A DNA stretch of 64,000 nucleotides, taken from the NCBI GenBank assembly GCA_009741485.1, contig CM019218.1, positions 35,526,387-35,590,386 on the forward strand, in the 5' to 3' direction. Made by a program: the position numbers and the translations under genes. The stretch comes from Malurus cyaneus samueli (Eukaryota > Chordata > Aves > Passeriformes > Maluridae). Of the stretch, positions 54,801-62,818 are shown in pieces. The notes under the pieces were generated by a model. It ran no database searches. It saw only the letters and a program-made list of their open reading frames with translations, and was not told the DNA's origin. The first letter of the stretch is position 1. Each line of letters begins with the position of its first letter.

Positions 54801-57800
54801 CACCCAGATGGCCCCAGCCTGCGTTGCCTCGTCCCGGCCGCCGGAGAAGCACCAGGCCACCAGCCGGGCCCCACCACACGGTGCCAGCGTCGTGGTGGTA
54901 ACGAGGGGCCCCGAGGCCCACCGGGACCGCATCCGCTACCAGACGGACGTGAGGCTGGAGGCCACAGAGGAGATCTACCTGACACCCGTGCAGAAGAACT
55001 CGGACCCCCTGGAGAATGACAAGCCGTTCCTGTCTCAGTCCAGTGAGAACCGCATGTCCATCAGCTCTGACATTGACACCTCCAGCTATTCGGCCCTGGC
55101 AGGGAAAACCAACCCCTCCATCAGCGAGGAGGACGAGGTGCTGGACTATATGTCCTCCCCTGACAAGACAAACCTGCCCAGGGCCTCCTGTGGTGGTGGC
55201 AGTGGTGGCTCCCGGCCAGGGCCCAATCTTCAGAGAGCCTCAGTGAGTTCAGACACCAGTGCCCTCTCCTATGACTCGGTCAAATACACTCTGGTGGTGG
55301 ATGAGAATGTGCAGCTGGAGCTGGTCAGCCTCAAGCAGTGCTACTCGGGCTACAGTGACGAGAGCGACTCGGCCACAGTCTACGACAATTGCATCTCCTC
55401 ACCCTATGAGTCGGCCATTGGCGAGGAATACGAGGAGGATGCGCTGAAGCGTGACTCGGTCTGCCTCTCTGAGGACTCCACCCCCGAGGCAGACATCCAC
55501 TTCTCCAAGAAGTTCCTCAACGTCTTCATGAGTGGTCGGGCCCGCTCTTCCAGTGAGTGCTGGGCACTGGGGGGAGGTGAGCTGGTGGCCGCTTGCCTGG
55601 GCAGCCCTTCCTGTCCCTGTACATGCTGGGAAGCCACTAGCAGACGTGAGCCCCAGTTCAGCTTGCTACAGCCTGTGACTTTGTCCCTGGTGGTCCAGGA
55701 GGCATGGGGGAGCTTGGAAAAGCTTTGTGGGTGCCAGGTGGGGGGGCGGTAGGTGTTTGAGGCTGCTCATTTGGCTTGCCCAAGGGATGGCCATGCTGAG
55801 GGGAGGCTGAGTGGCTCACAGAGGGACAGCATACTCTTGGCATGCCACATTCCTCCCCAAGCCCAGAAGAGCACCAGGGCTGGTGGCGTGCTCTGGCAGA
55901 CAGGGTTTCCCACCATGTGGCTGGTCCCATGCAGCTGGTGACACCAGCTGTCACAGTTGTGTGTTGCTGCAGGGAGGTCTGGTTCCCAGCAGGGGCTGAT
56001 GGGCACCGGCACAGCTGCTCCAGCCAAACCTCTCTGTCCTGTGGCCTTGCGTGGCCTTGTCTTGGCTGAGCCATCCTGCAGGACCCTCAGCAGGCTAGCT
56101 GGCCCATGTCCTTCTCTTGGCTGCGATACTGATCCCTCAGTGCTCACATGTCCTCTGCCTTTGTCCCCAGGTGCCGAGTCCTTCGGGTTGTTCTCCTGCA
56201 TGATCAACGGGGAGGAGCAGGAGCAGACTCACCGTGCTGTCTTTAGGTGAGCTTGCAGAGGCAGGCAATGTCCCCAGCTTCTCGCAGGGGAAAGCTGGTG
56301 CTGCACTCCCACCGAGGTGGGGCTGGCACAAGCCCCAGTGTTTCCAGTATGGGAATCCCTGGGAAACAAACCACTTCCCGTAGCTCGTGTCCTGCCCAGT
56401 AGTGATATCTTGCCCTGGCTGCTGCATGGGCAAGACCTCCGAGGGCAGTCAGGAGCAGCATGGGTGGTGCAATAGGGGATACCCTTGCATTGGGTGCCAG
56501 GATGCTGCTGCCTGTTGAGCCCAAATCTCCTCCAGTCTTTATTCAGCCTGTCAGGTTCCCAGGGCGCTGCCTGGGCTGGTGCTGGGTGCCAGTGAGAAGG
56601 CCACCAGCACTGCTAGCCAGCCATCTGCTAGTGCCTCTCTGCCCAGGTTTGTGCCTCGCCACGCAGACGAGCTGGAGCTGGAGGTGGATGATCCTTTGCT
56701 GGTGGAGGTGCAGGCGGAAGATTATTGGTATGAGGCCTACAACATGCGTACAGGAGATCGGGGCATCTTTCCTGCCTACTATGCTATTGAAGTCACCAAG
56801 GACCCAGACCACCTAGCAGGTACCTGCTCTGCCTGCAGCCTGCTGATGGGCCCATCTTGTACTGCTGAGCTGAGTCTGGTGCTGAGCAGGGTGCTGGGGG
56901 GAGGACCAAGCTGGGCATGCAGCAGGCAGCAATGGGCAGCTTCTACTATGTTGGTATCTGGTGTTGAGGGACGCTTTTCCTGGGCAGGTGTTGGAAGATG
57001 GGAGCTCAGTGCACATACCTGGTCACTGGAGATGATTCCTGCCGTGTTCTCTCTCTTCCAGCACTGACCAAGAGCAGCGACTGGGTGGACCAGTTCCGGG
57101 TGAAGTTCCTTGGCTCCGTGCAGGTTCCCTATCACAAGGGCAATGACGTGCTCTGTGCGGCCATGCAGAAGGTAGTGTCTCACACCATCCCAAGGAGCAG
57201 GAGCACCTGCTCCTTCTGGCAGCAGGGCAGAGCCTCAGTGGGGAAGAGAGGGGGTGAGCCATCATCACTGCTCACACATCCCACGGCTTTGTCTCTCTTT
57301 CTCCTGCAGATTGCCACCACGCGCCGCCTCACTGTGCACTTTAACCCGCCCTCCAGCTGCGTCCTTGAGATCAGCGTGCGCGGGGTCAAGATTGCTGTGA
57401 AAGCTGACGACTCCAAGGAGCACAGCAAGGTAGTGCCCTGCTCCCTGCTCAGCTCATCCCTTTCCTGATTGCTGCTCTGAGCTGGCTTCGTGCCCTCTGG
57501 CCACATTTGCCTATAGAAGTTAAGGGTCTCCATCCCACATCTGAGGCTGTGAGAAACTCCATCATCAGGGTTTTAGGCTCACCATCAGGATCCCTCACGC
57601 CTCACAAGGCCCCAGCTCTGGGCAGTACTACCAGCTGATGCTCCCACAGCTGCCAAGTACATCACTGTGCTGGGATGCTGTGAGCTGAGCCATACCCAGT
57701 AATCTGTCAGCAGCTTCTAAACCTTTCTGCTACTATTTTGAGTGGTGTCCTCCAGATTGGCCCTGTAATCTCTTTATCTGGTGAGAGCAGGCTGCTGATT

Positions 57801-59451
57801 AGCATTCTGCATAAATAGCCTGGTAAAGCTAGCAAAGGCAAGTGGGGCTTTGCAGCAAGCTGTTGGGAAACCTCCCTTCCAGCTGGAGGATAGGAGTGGT
57901 TTGTGGCTCTGAGTGCTGTGACAGAGCTGGCCTGAGGTTTCCACAAGTTTTGCCTGTATCTAGAGGATGCCATTAACTTAGCTGCGCTTTAGACTTGTAT
58001 AAATAAGTCTTTTTTGGTTGGGACCCTTTGACACCCTTTCAATGACTTGTTTGGTTCTAAGTTATCCATTCTTCTTCTATCTGCTGGTGTTTCTGAGAGT
58101 CTTTTTAGCAAGAAGGAGGGCTGTGTAGGCTGCTGAACAGCAGCACTGACTCTAGCCTGAGTACAGTCTGACTCAGGGCCTCCAGGGAAATCCTGCAGGA
58201 GCTACTGGCAGTAAAGGCAGCTAGGGTGAGAGCCAGCAGAGCTGCCTGGAAAAGCTCCCTTTGTTCAGGTGCTTGGAGCAATCCTGAAACTGCTGCCGAC
58301 AGCAGCCCAGGATTAGGCTCCAATTCATTTCACTCCTCAGTCTCCAAGTGCATATTTCCAGCAGCCAGAGACCAGCTGCACTGCAGGGAGTAGGGAGAAA
58401 AGCTTTGACAGTTCCCCTCTCTCTCCCCCAGGTAACCAAGTGTAGCCACTTTTTCCAGCTGAAGAACATTTCCTTTTGTGGGTACCATCCAAAGAACAAC
58501 AAGTGAGTAACAAGGAAGGATGCTGCAGCTCTCAACACCAGTAGCTCAGCAGAGAGGCTTTGCTGCCTTCCTGCTCCCTGGGGGTAGCGCACCTGGAGCT
58601 AGGAAGGAAAGAGGAGGTTTCCCAGAACCCCAGTTCTGAGGGCTCCCTTCCCCTGTGAGCCCAGTGCTGCAACTCTGGACATGGGCTGTGGCATGACCCC
58701 TCCTGTGAATGTGCCACCAGGATTTATCAGGGGGGTTTCAGGTCCCAAACCCCTATGCTTAAGGGTGGGTACACCTCAGGGATGCTGGAGTACCTATCTG
58801 GTCTGCTGGTCCAGTCACACCCACTCTCTTTGCCTGCAGATATTTTGGGTTCATCACCAAGCACCCTGCTGACCACAGATTTGCCTGTCATGTCTTCGTC
58901 TCAGAGGAGTCCACGAAGCCACTGGCAGAGTCTGTAGGGTGAGTTCTGGCTGGGCAGGGAACGCTGGCTCATAAAGGGCAGGAGGAACAAGTCACCCAGG
59001 CTGAATCTTGTCACCTTCCCCTACGTGTGGGGCTTGGACCTGGCCCCAGGTTGGCACCTCTTCCCTCAAGTGAGATGCTTGGCATGAGAGCCAGGGCTGA
59101 CGGGGCTATGGGCATCACATTCCTGACAGTTACTGGAACAAGTCCCAGTGCAAGGCTTTGTAGGCAGATGGCTGAAAGTCATGCACTGTGCAGGGAATCA
59201 GGACAAGGAGGGAGGCCCTGTGGCTCTGATGGCACTCTGGGGGCTCATGCAGGAGGGGCCAGGGGGTGGCGGGTCAAACAGGCCACAGGGGAGGCAGTGA
59301 GGGTCAAGATGGGAATGGGGATCTGTAACTGCCTTTTGGGGAGGCTGCTGCTAAGCTTTGCCTGGTGCTGTGTTGCAGGAGGGCTTTTCAGCAATTCTAC
59401 AAGGAGTATGTGGAGTACACGTGCCCCACAGAGGATATCTACCTGGAGTAG
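36519..59451 (+). CDS. MAPK8IP1: C-Jun-amino-terminal kinase-interacting protein 1 (JIP1/IB1)
   Basis: Cytoplasmic scaffold that gathers MLK, MKK7 and JNK and acts as a kinesin-1 cargo adaptor. Twelve coding exons: 36519-36598, 43638-43743, 50243-50475, 54095-54176, 54680-55552, 56171-56246, 56647-56819, 57062-57171, 57310-57429, 58432-58502, 58840-58938, 59379-59451. Visible parts in order are the acidic [20 protein letters not shown] block, the JNK-binding D-motif [11 protein letters not shown] in exon 3, a long Ser/Pro linker, an SH3 domain (exons 6-7, [20 protein letters not shown]), a PTB/PID domain (exons 8-12) and the kinesin light chain binding terminus EDIYLE. Length is about 695-698 residues against 711 in human. 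An alternative first exon (41598-41668) also splices in phase to exon 2. Exons 1a and 3 show indel signs. Confidence 0.96.
36599..41380 (+). other. MAPK8IP1: MAPK8IP1 intron 1, first part
   Basis: Long intron between exon 1a and exon 2. The left end is still within the CpG island. Open frames at about 37476-38316 on both strands are moderately long but have no recognised domain, no shared splice logic and GC-rich composition, so I do not call them genes. Confidence 0.6.
41381..41668 (+). CDS. MAPK8IP1: MAPK8IP1 alternative first coding exon 1b (CDS 41598-41668)
   Basis: ATG 41598 encodes [20 protein letters not shown] then WEK and two bases, donor gtaggg at 41669. The phase fits exon 2 exactly, giving [11 protein letters not shown]. 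This matches the alternative JIP1 N-terminus known from rodents (MQLVLKM...[10 protein letters not shown]). A strong pyrimidine tract plus CAG ends at 41380, so the exon may either be spliced in from upstream or start its own transcript. A separate upstream ATG at 41405 opens a different frame running across the start. Confidence 0.85.
41669..43637 (+). other. MAPK8IP1: MAPK8IP1 intron between exon 1b and exon 2
   Basis: Donor gtaggg, acceptor ctccctccag. Contains a short tandem repeat at 42642-42690 and an in-frame ATG at 43570 just before exon 2. Confidence 0.75.
42642..42690 (+). repeat. 20-bp tandem repeat, about 2.5 copies
   Basis: The unit GCAAGCAAAGGGAAATGGTG is repeated head to tail with no change at 42661-42680, preceded by a near-complete copy and followed by the first 10 bases of a third. 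Confidence 0.9.
43638..43743 (+). CDS. MAPK8IP1: MAPK8IP1 coding exon 2
   Basis: Acceptor ctccctccag, donor gtaagc at 43744; enters with one base, leaves in phase 0. Encodes [20 protein letters not shown] and [15 protein letters not shown], the hallmark acidic block of the JIP1/JIP2 family. Confidence 0.97.
44530..45160. repeat. Decayed LTR-like repeat, copy B
   Basis: The first half shares ordered blocks with 33950-34340. The second half (about 44990-45160) contains CTCAGCAACAACCACAGCAG, TCAGTGTGTTATCAATGCTC, AAAACACAGCACTGTGCTAG and CTACTAGGAAAAGTAG...AATTAACTC, a phrase common in LTRs of ERVL-type endogenous retroviruses across bird genomes. No gag, pol or env sequence was seen; it looks like a solo, diverged LTR. 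Confidence 0.55.
49743..50010 (-). mobile_element. CR1 LINE 3'-end fragment, reverse orientation
   Basis: Begins AATCATAGGGCAGCCGGGCT and GGAAAGGACCTC, then CCAGCCAAACC, the reverse complement of the usual CR1 terminus, and runs about 265 bp leftwards in CR1 sense. It ends about 230 bp before MAPK8IP1 exon 3. Confidence 0.8.
50080..50560. promoter_or_regulatory. MAPK8IP1: CpG island at MAPK8IP1 exon 3 with TATA-like element
   Basis: CpG-dense block over exon 3. A TATA-like CTTTAAAAGG (core 50140-50147) lies about 170 bp upstream of MLQLDLID codon 50314. An ATG followed at once by TGA is at 50247-50252. It may only be a GC-rich exon, or an internal promoter giving a protein starting at the JNK-binding half. 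Confidence 0.4.
50243..50475 (+). CDS. MAPK8IP1: MAPK8IP1 coding exon 3 (JNK-binding motif)
   Basis: From 50308 the frame [16 protein letters not shown]...[19 protein letters not shown] matches human, with donor gtgagg at 50476. The start is uncertain. Acceptor cccggcag at 50242 gives HVSRAGG...GGGEASR, resembling human RAGLLSAGGGGAGSR, but needs one base added near 50304 to reach QAEM. An acceptor at 50253 (gtgag) gives an uninterrupted frame but a poorer peptide match. I prefer the first. Confidence 0.8.
50476..54094 (+). other. MAPK8IP1: MAPK8IP1 intron 3
   Basis: Donor gtgagg, acceptor ctcctcctcag. Contains a GGAT microsatellite near 50570-50590 and a TG/TA-rich patch near 53560-53600. 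No exon recognised. Confidence 0.75.
50569..50590 (+). repeat. GGAT tetranucleotide microsatellite
   Basis: About five GGAT units (one mismatched) just inside MAPK8IP1 intron 3. Confidence 0.8.
54095..54176 (+). CDS. MAPK8IP1: MAPK8IP1 coding exon 4
   Basis: Encodes [20 protein letters not shown] and SSSPLKTG, nearly identical to human; donor gtgagt at 54177; leaves in phase 1. Confidence 0.97.
54290..54598 (+). mobile_element. CR1 LINE 3'-end fragment, MAPK8IP1 intron 4
   Basis: Contains TGTCTACAATTACCTGAA, TTCTCCCAAGAAATAAGCAA, TAGGACAAGAGGAAATAGCC, TTAAGTTGCACCAGGGGAGG, TTTAGTGGTGGACTTGACAG and ATCTTTTCCAACTTAAATGA, ending ATAATTCTGTGAC. It fills most of the 503-bp intron 4. Confidence 0.9.
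54680..55552 (+). CDS. MAPK8IP1: MAPK8IP1 coding exon 5 (large linker exon)
   Basis: Acceptor ccctgcag, donor gtgagt at 55553; 873 bp. Encodes [82 protein letters not shown] and [18 protein letters not shown]. Ser/Pro-rich, with many SP/TP phosphorylation candidates; low-order linker between the JNK-binding motif and the SH3 domain. Confidence 0.97.
55553..56170 (+). other. MAPK8IP1: MAPK8IP1 intron 5
   Basis: Donor gtgagt, acceptor ttgtccccag. Reading continues openly for about 200 bp past the donor, but the peptide is unlike the family, so splicing is preferred. Confidence 0.8.
56171..56246 (+). CDS. MAPK8IP1: MAPK8IP1 coding exon 6
   Basis: Encodes [20 protein letters not shown] and RAVF, the lead into the SH3 domain; donor gtgagc at 56247. 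Confidence 0.97.
56247..56646 (+). other. MAPK8IP1: MAPK8IP1 intron 6
   Basis: 400-bp intron, donor gtgagc, acceptor tgcccag; nothing else seen. Confidence 0.85.
56647..56819 (+). CDS. MAPK8IP1: MAPK8IP1 coding exon 7 (SH3 domain)
   Basis: Encodes [20 protein letters not shown] through [19 protein letters not shown]-type SH3 signature with the DYWYEAYNM and GIFPAYY strands; in mammals this domain mediates JIP dimerisation. Confidence 0.97.
57062..57171 (+). CDS. MAPK8IP1: MAPK8IP1 coding exon 8 (PTB domain start)
   Basis: Encodes [20 protein letters not shown] and [16 protein letters not shown]; donor gtagtg at 57172. Confidence 0.97.
57310..57429 (+). CDS. MAPK8IP1: MAPK8IP1 coding exon 9 (PTB domain)
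   Basis: 40 whole codons, [20 protein letters not shown] and [20 protein letters not shown]; donor gtagtg at 57430. Confidence 0.97.
57430..58431 (+). other. MAPK8IP1: MAPK8IP1 intron 9
   Basis: 1.0-kb intron, donor gtagtg, acceptor ctctccccccag; no other feature recognised. Confidence 0.8.
58432..58502 (+). CDS. MAPK8IP1: MAPK8IP1 coding exon 10 (PTB domain)
   Basis: [20 protein letters not shown] then KNN; donor gtgagt at 58503. Confidence 0.95.
58503..58839 (+). other. MAPK8IP1: MAPK8IP1 intron 10
   Basis: 337-bp intron, donor gtgagt, acceptor tgcctgcag; nothing else seen. Confidence 0.85.
58840..58938 (+). CDS. MAPK8IP1: MAPK8IP1 coding exon 11 (PTB domain)
   Basis: [20 protein letters not shown] then [13 protein letters not shown]; donor gtgagt at 58939. 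Confidence 0.97.
58939..59378 (+). other. MAPK8IP1: MAPK8IP1 intron 11
   Basis: 440-bp intron, donor gtgagt, acceptor tgttgcag; nothing else seen. Confidence 0.85.
59379..59451 (+). CDS. MAPK8IP1: MAPK8IP1 coding exon 12 (C-terminus)
   Basis: [20 protein letters not shown] then YLE and TAG at 59449-59451. The terminal YLE region is the kinesin light chain binding end in mammals. Confidence 0.97.
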
Positions 59452-60395
59452 GGGCTGGCATAGGCACCTCCTGCACAGCCAGGGCTGCAGTCTCGCCCCT
59501 TCCCCGTGTCGTGCATGGACAAGAGCTGCTTTGAGCCTGGAGGAGGAGCGGGCCCCGGGGCAGGGCTCCCCAGGGCACGGAGCGCCGCCTCTTTTCGTGA
59601 CTCCCCTTCCTCGGGCTGGGGGGACGGGAGGGGGGAGGGCTGGACAAATTGTGTTTATTGTACAAAATACTCTTAGTTTATTCTATTGGAGAAGCACCCA
59701 CTGGGTGCCCTGCTTGTGAGCAGTTGTGGGGGGCAGTAGCGTGCTCGTGCCCTTTCCAGCTGCAGGCTGGGGTGACAGCATCTCCTCCTTGTGACCATGG
59801 CACAGCTTCCCGTCACATCCATCTGGGGTGACTTTTAATTGCAGTGGCAGAGTCAGTCTCTTGTAGTATGATGACACAGCAGCTACAGAAAATGACCCAG
59901 ATGTTGGCTCCTGCCTGGGAGATGGGATCACCTCCCTGCCAGGCGCTGGGGAGATAGCTGCTGGACAGGGATGACAGAGGAAGCCCCTGTATCTCCTCTG
60001 CCAGAGCCAAAATGAGATCAGACAGCTTTCCTCTGCCTCTGTCCCCACCCCCACCCTACCCCTGCCCTGGGGAGAGAGAAAAATCCCTCTCATACCTCCC
60101 TGCAGTAACTATACCCTCGGGAGGAAAGCCTTTTTCTGCCCTTTTCCCCTCTCCCCCAAGCTGCAGGTGGCAGAGGCAGGGCTGGAGCACTCCAGGTCAG
60201 TGGGGCTCAGCCCCGCACAGAGCTGGGTGTCTGCCCAGAGTGGGGCAGGGAAGGGCTAAAGGCTGCAGGGAGCCGTGCGAAGCACCAGGGAGGTAGAAAA
60301 GCTCTGCCTGTTCCTGCAGCCAGTGGTCTCTGTGCTTCAGCTGGATCTGCTGTGATGGCAACAACTATTAAATATGATGGTTCATGGAGCAGAGC
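59452..60395 (+). other. MAPK8IP1: MAPK8IP1 3' UTR
   Basis: Begins GGGGCTGGCAT; a conserved-looking AT-rich stretch TTGTGTTTATTGTACAAAAT lies at about 59648-59670. A variant poly(A) hexamer ATTAAA is at 60367-60372. If used, the transcript ends about 220 bp from the stop codon of the opposing FREY1 gene. Confidence 0.6.
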
Positions 60396-60611
60396 TACTG
60401 TGCTGTTTGTTTCCCACTGCAGGGCATTTGGGCCCTGGCTCCGCCTTTCCCTTGGGACCACAAGAGGAGCTGAAGCTTCTCAGTATTGGTCCAAGTGCCC
60501 TGGCTGCAATCCCGGGAGGCCAGAGAAGCTACAATGATCCAAAGGGACCTGTGGAGGCTGTTGCTCCTGCCCTCACCTGCTGGGCTGTGGTGGGCACGGG
60601 GCCACGCTGGC

Positions 60612-60748
60612 TCACAGGCGCACATCGTCGTAATACTCCAGCAAGTCCAGCCCGTCGCGCTTGCTTTTGCCAGCTCTGCGCAGCTCCAGCGGCCGCTCCG
60701 AGGCCACACGCGTTTTGAAGTGAGGCTGCTTAGGTTTGATGCCATAAT
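60612..60748 (-). CDS. FREY1: FREY1-like last exon
   Basis: Enters in phase 1 (two bases complete an Asp or similar codon), 45 further codons including TGA. Basic middle (RRAGKSKRDG) and acidic/aromatic end LLEYYDDVRL. Confidence 0.7.
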
Positions 60749-61147
60749 CTGTGAACACAGCAGAGGCTGGGCTCAGCTGCTCTGGGGTCAGGAACAACTG
60801 CCCACCTGGAGGGGTGAGCTTGTGGAAAGGGGGTTCAGAGGGGCAAAGAGAGCACTGTACCATCCACCAGGCCAAAGTGCTTCTGTGGAAGCTCAAGGGG
60901 AGCAGAGAAATCCTCAGGAACTGAGTAGCTACAGAGGAAAGCCAGGGCCAGGAATGAGGCATGGTCATACTGTGCTTACCCAGACTGGCCACAAGTGCCA
61001 GTCCATGTCAGGGGCCCTGGGGTACCTGCAGGTACCAGGGCAGGGAGGAAGAGGAGTAGGAGGAGGGAAGTACCATCACCTCTGGTGCACAGGCTTTGGG
61101 AGGGCAGCCCCCAGCAGCAGGGTGAGCAGCAGCAGGCAGCGCAGCAT
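60612..61147 (-). CDS. FREY1: C11orf94 / FREY1-like small signal-peptide protein
   Basis: Two well-supported pieces on the minus strand. At 61147-61080, MLRCLLLLTLLLGAALPKPV plus HQ is a textbook signal peptide or anchor with donor gtgatg. At 60748-60612, after acceptor gtgttcacag, DYGIKPKQPHFKTRV...GLDLLEYYDDVRL ends the protein. Position between MAPK8IP1 and PEX16, on the PEX16 strand, matches human C11orf94, renamed FREY1 for its role in assembling the sperm IZUMO1 fusion complex in mouse testis ER. The identification rests on synteny, size and layout; I cannot recall the family sequence well enough to align it. The phases of the two pieces do not match: exon 1 ends in phase 2 and exon 2 needs phase 1. 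A possible middle exon at 61025-60980 does not fix this. Confidence 0.6.
61080..61147 (-). CDS. FREY1: FREY1-like first exon (signal peptide)
   Basis: ATG in ACCATGC context; 22 codons, strongly hydrophobic Leu-rich core followed by Gly-Ala-Ala, and donor AGAG|gtgatg. Confidence 0.6.
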
Positions 61148-62300
61148 GGTGCACACTGACCGGTTCCACTGGTTCCGCAGCGAGGTCACAGCAGAGCCAC
61201 CCTGGTTGCCCAGGACACCTGCTGGGTGGGGCAGGTCTCCTCCCAAACATTAGTGCTGTCCCTGCCTTGTCCCCTTCAGGTCCTGGGCTGCCTCTGCCTG
61301 GGCCCTGCCAGCTGCAGAGCTTTTGCTGTGCTGGTGCATGTCCTGTGCAGCCACAGCTGCAGGGCTGTCCCTGTCCCTGACCACCTGCTTTTTCCTGCCT
61401 CTCAAAACCTTCAAAAGCAGACCTTTGCATCTCATCCCAGTGCCACCCTGCCCCAGGAGCCAACACCTCAGCATCCTTTGTGAAAAGCCTGAGCAAAGGA
61501 GCGTAGTCCCTTGCTTGTGTCTTTTCCACACTGCTGCTGCCACATTGCAGGGCCTTGCCAGCTGAGGCAGCAACACAGACCCTTCCCCCTGGCAAAGTCC
61601 TGTGGTCCCCAACCATGGTGGCCTATGAGGGATGTGTGTGTGGGACTACATTCCCAATGCTGGGTGCTGAGGCAAGAAGGCTGTGACTCCTGCTCCTAAT
61701 CACCCACACTTAAGTGTGGCACACTTACCTGGCAGTTTCCAGCTGCCAAGCACTACCCAGAAAGCTGCCTGCAGGGCAATCCAGTACCATCAGCTGACTA
61801 AGCCTTTGTCCTGACCCAGGGAGCCACCAAAGAATCTCAGTGTGCAGACTGATGCCTCAACTGTCCCCCTGTTAGCAGAAGAGCCACAGGCCTCTCTCCC
61901 AAGCTCCTTATTAAATGTGGCACAGCAGCATTTGCTGAATTAATCACTTCTCCTCTGCCCTTGGCCAAGCCCCCAAGCACAGGCTGGCAGCCATTCTGCA
62001 AACCCTTTTAACACACATTAGGTGCTAGGAAAGCAACCTGCACACTGCAGCTCTGTGTAATCCAAGGAGAACCCCAGGAATCTGGGAACTGAAGCAGGCA
62101 CTGGGAGTTGCAGAGGCTGTAGTCATCAGCTGAGCAACATGTGGGGCCCTGACGGACACAGGCTAGAACAAAAGGCTTCTAGGGGACAGCGTATCAAAGC
62201 ATGGACAGCTGCAAAAGATGCTCTTTCTGAGAGCAAGAGACCTGCTGGCAACCAGATACAGGGGATCCCATGCAAAGAGGGAGGGGCCCTTCAGCTCAGT
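61148..62300. other. FREY1-PEX16 spacer
   Basis: Short, moderately GC-rich sequence with no recognisable exon; it should hold the FREY1 promoter (minus strand). Confidence 0.5.
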
Positions 62301-62317
62301 TCTCTCCATTCAGTCAG

Positions 62318-62323
62318 TTTATT
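62318..62323 (-). promoter_or_regulatory. PEX16: Poly(A) signal AATAAA, probable PEX16 3' end
   Basis: TTTATT on the plus strand reads AATAAA on the minus strand, about 440 bp after the PEX16 stop. Another AATAAA (62444-62449) lies closer to the stop; either could be used. Confidence 0.5.
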
Positions 62324-62759
62324 CGACAGACAAGACCGCTCCAAGCAGATGGGCCAGGTACAGCCAACACAAGCAGGTTGCAGGTCCACCTCAGTGCCTT
62401 GATGTGAGACAATGCTCTCCAAAAATCCATTATGCTGCCTGGTTTTATTATAGTGCAGCTGTACAAAAGAAGAAGAATCAAGTGCTTACAAAAAGAGATT
62501 GCCCTATCACCATCGCTGCAGCCACAGAATGGTCCAGAGAAATAGGTGGCCAGGGTCTCCCCAAACATTTAGTGTCCATTATTCACAGCTAGATCTGTTA
62601 AAAAAAATCACATACACTCCCCTCCCCACCCTGCAGAACAGGAGCTTCTCATTTATGATTTAACTGAAAATTAGACATTATCAACATCCCTCCCCCAGCC
62701 TGCTTGCCCTCCTTAGAAATGTCCAGCCATGATCTTAGCAGAGAATAATCATCTTCTCA

Positions 62760-62818
62760 TCAGCCCCAGTTATAGAAATAGATTTTCTGCCAGGCAGGCA
62801 AGTAATCCATCAGTGGCC
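62760..62818 (-). CDS. PEX16: PEX16 last coding exon
   Basis: Acceptor (minus strand) ctcttgtttcag before 62818; two bases complete Arg, then PLMDYLPAWQKIYFYNWG and TGA at 62762-62760. Too short to appear as a long open frame. Confidence 0.95.

Noticed and set aside
55553..55752. Read-through extension of MAPK8IP1 exon 5 to a stop at 55752
   Set aside because: Open by chance; the strong gtgagt donor and the human-like continuation in exon 6 show that it is spliced.
60980..61025. 46-bp middle exon for FREY1
   Set aside because: Good splice signals, but including it puts the final exon in a non-conserved frame. Left out of the gene model.
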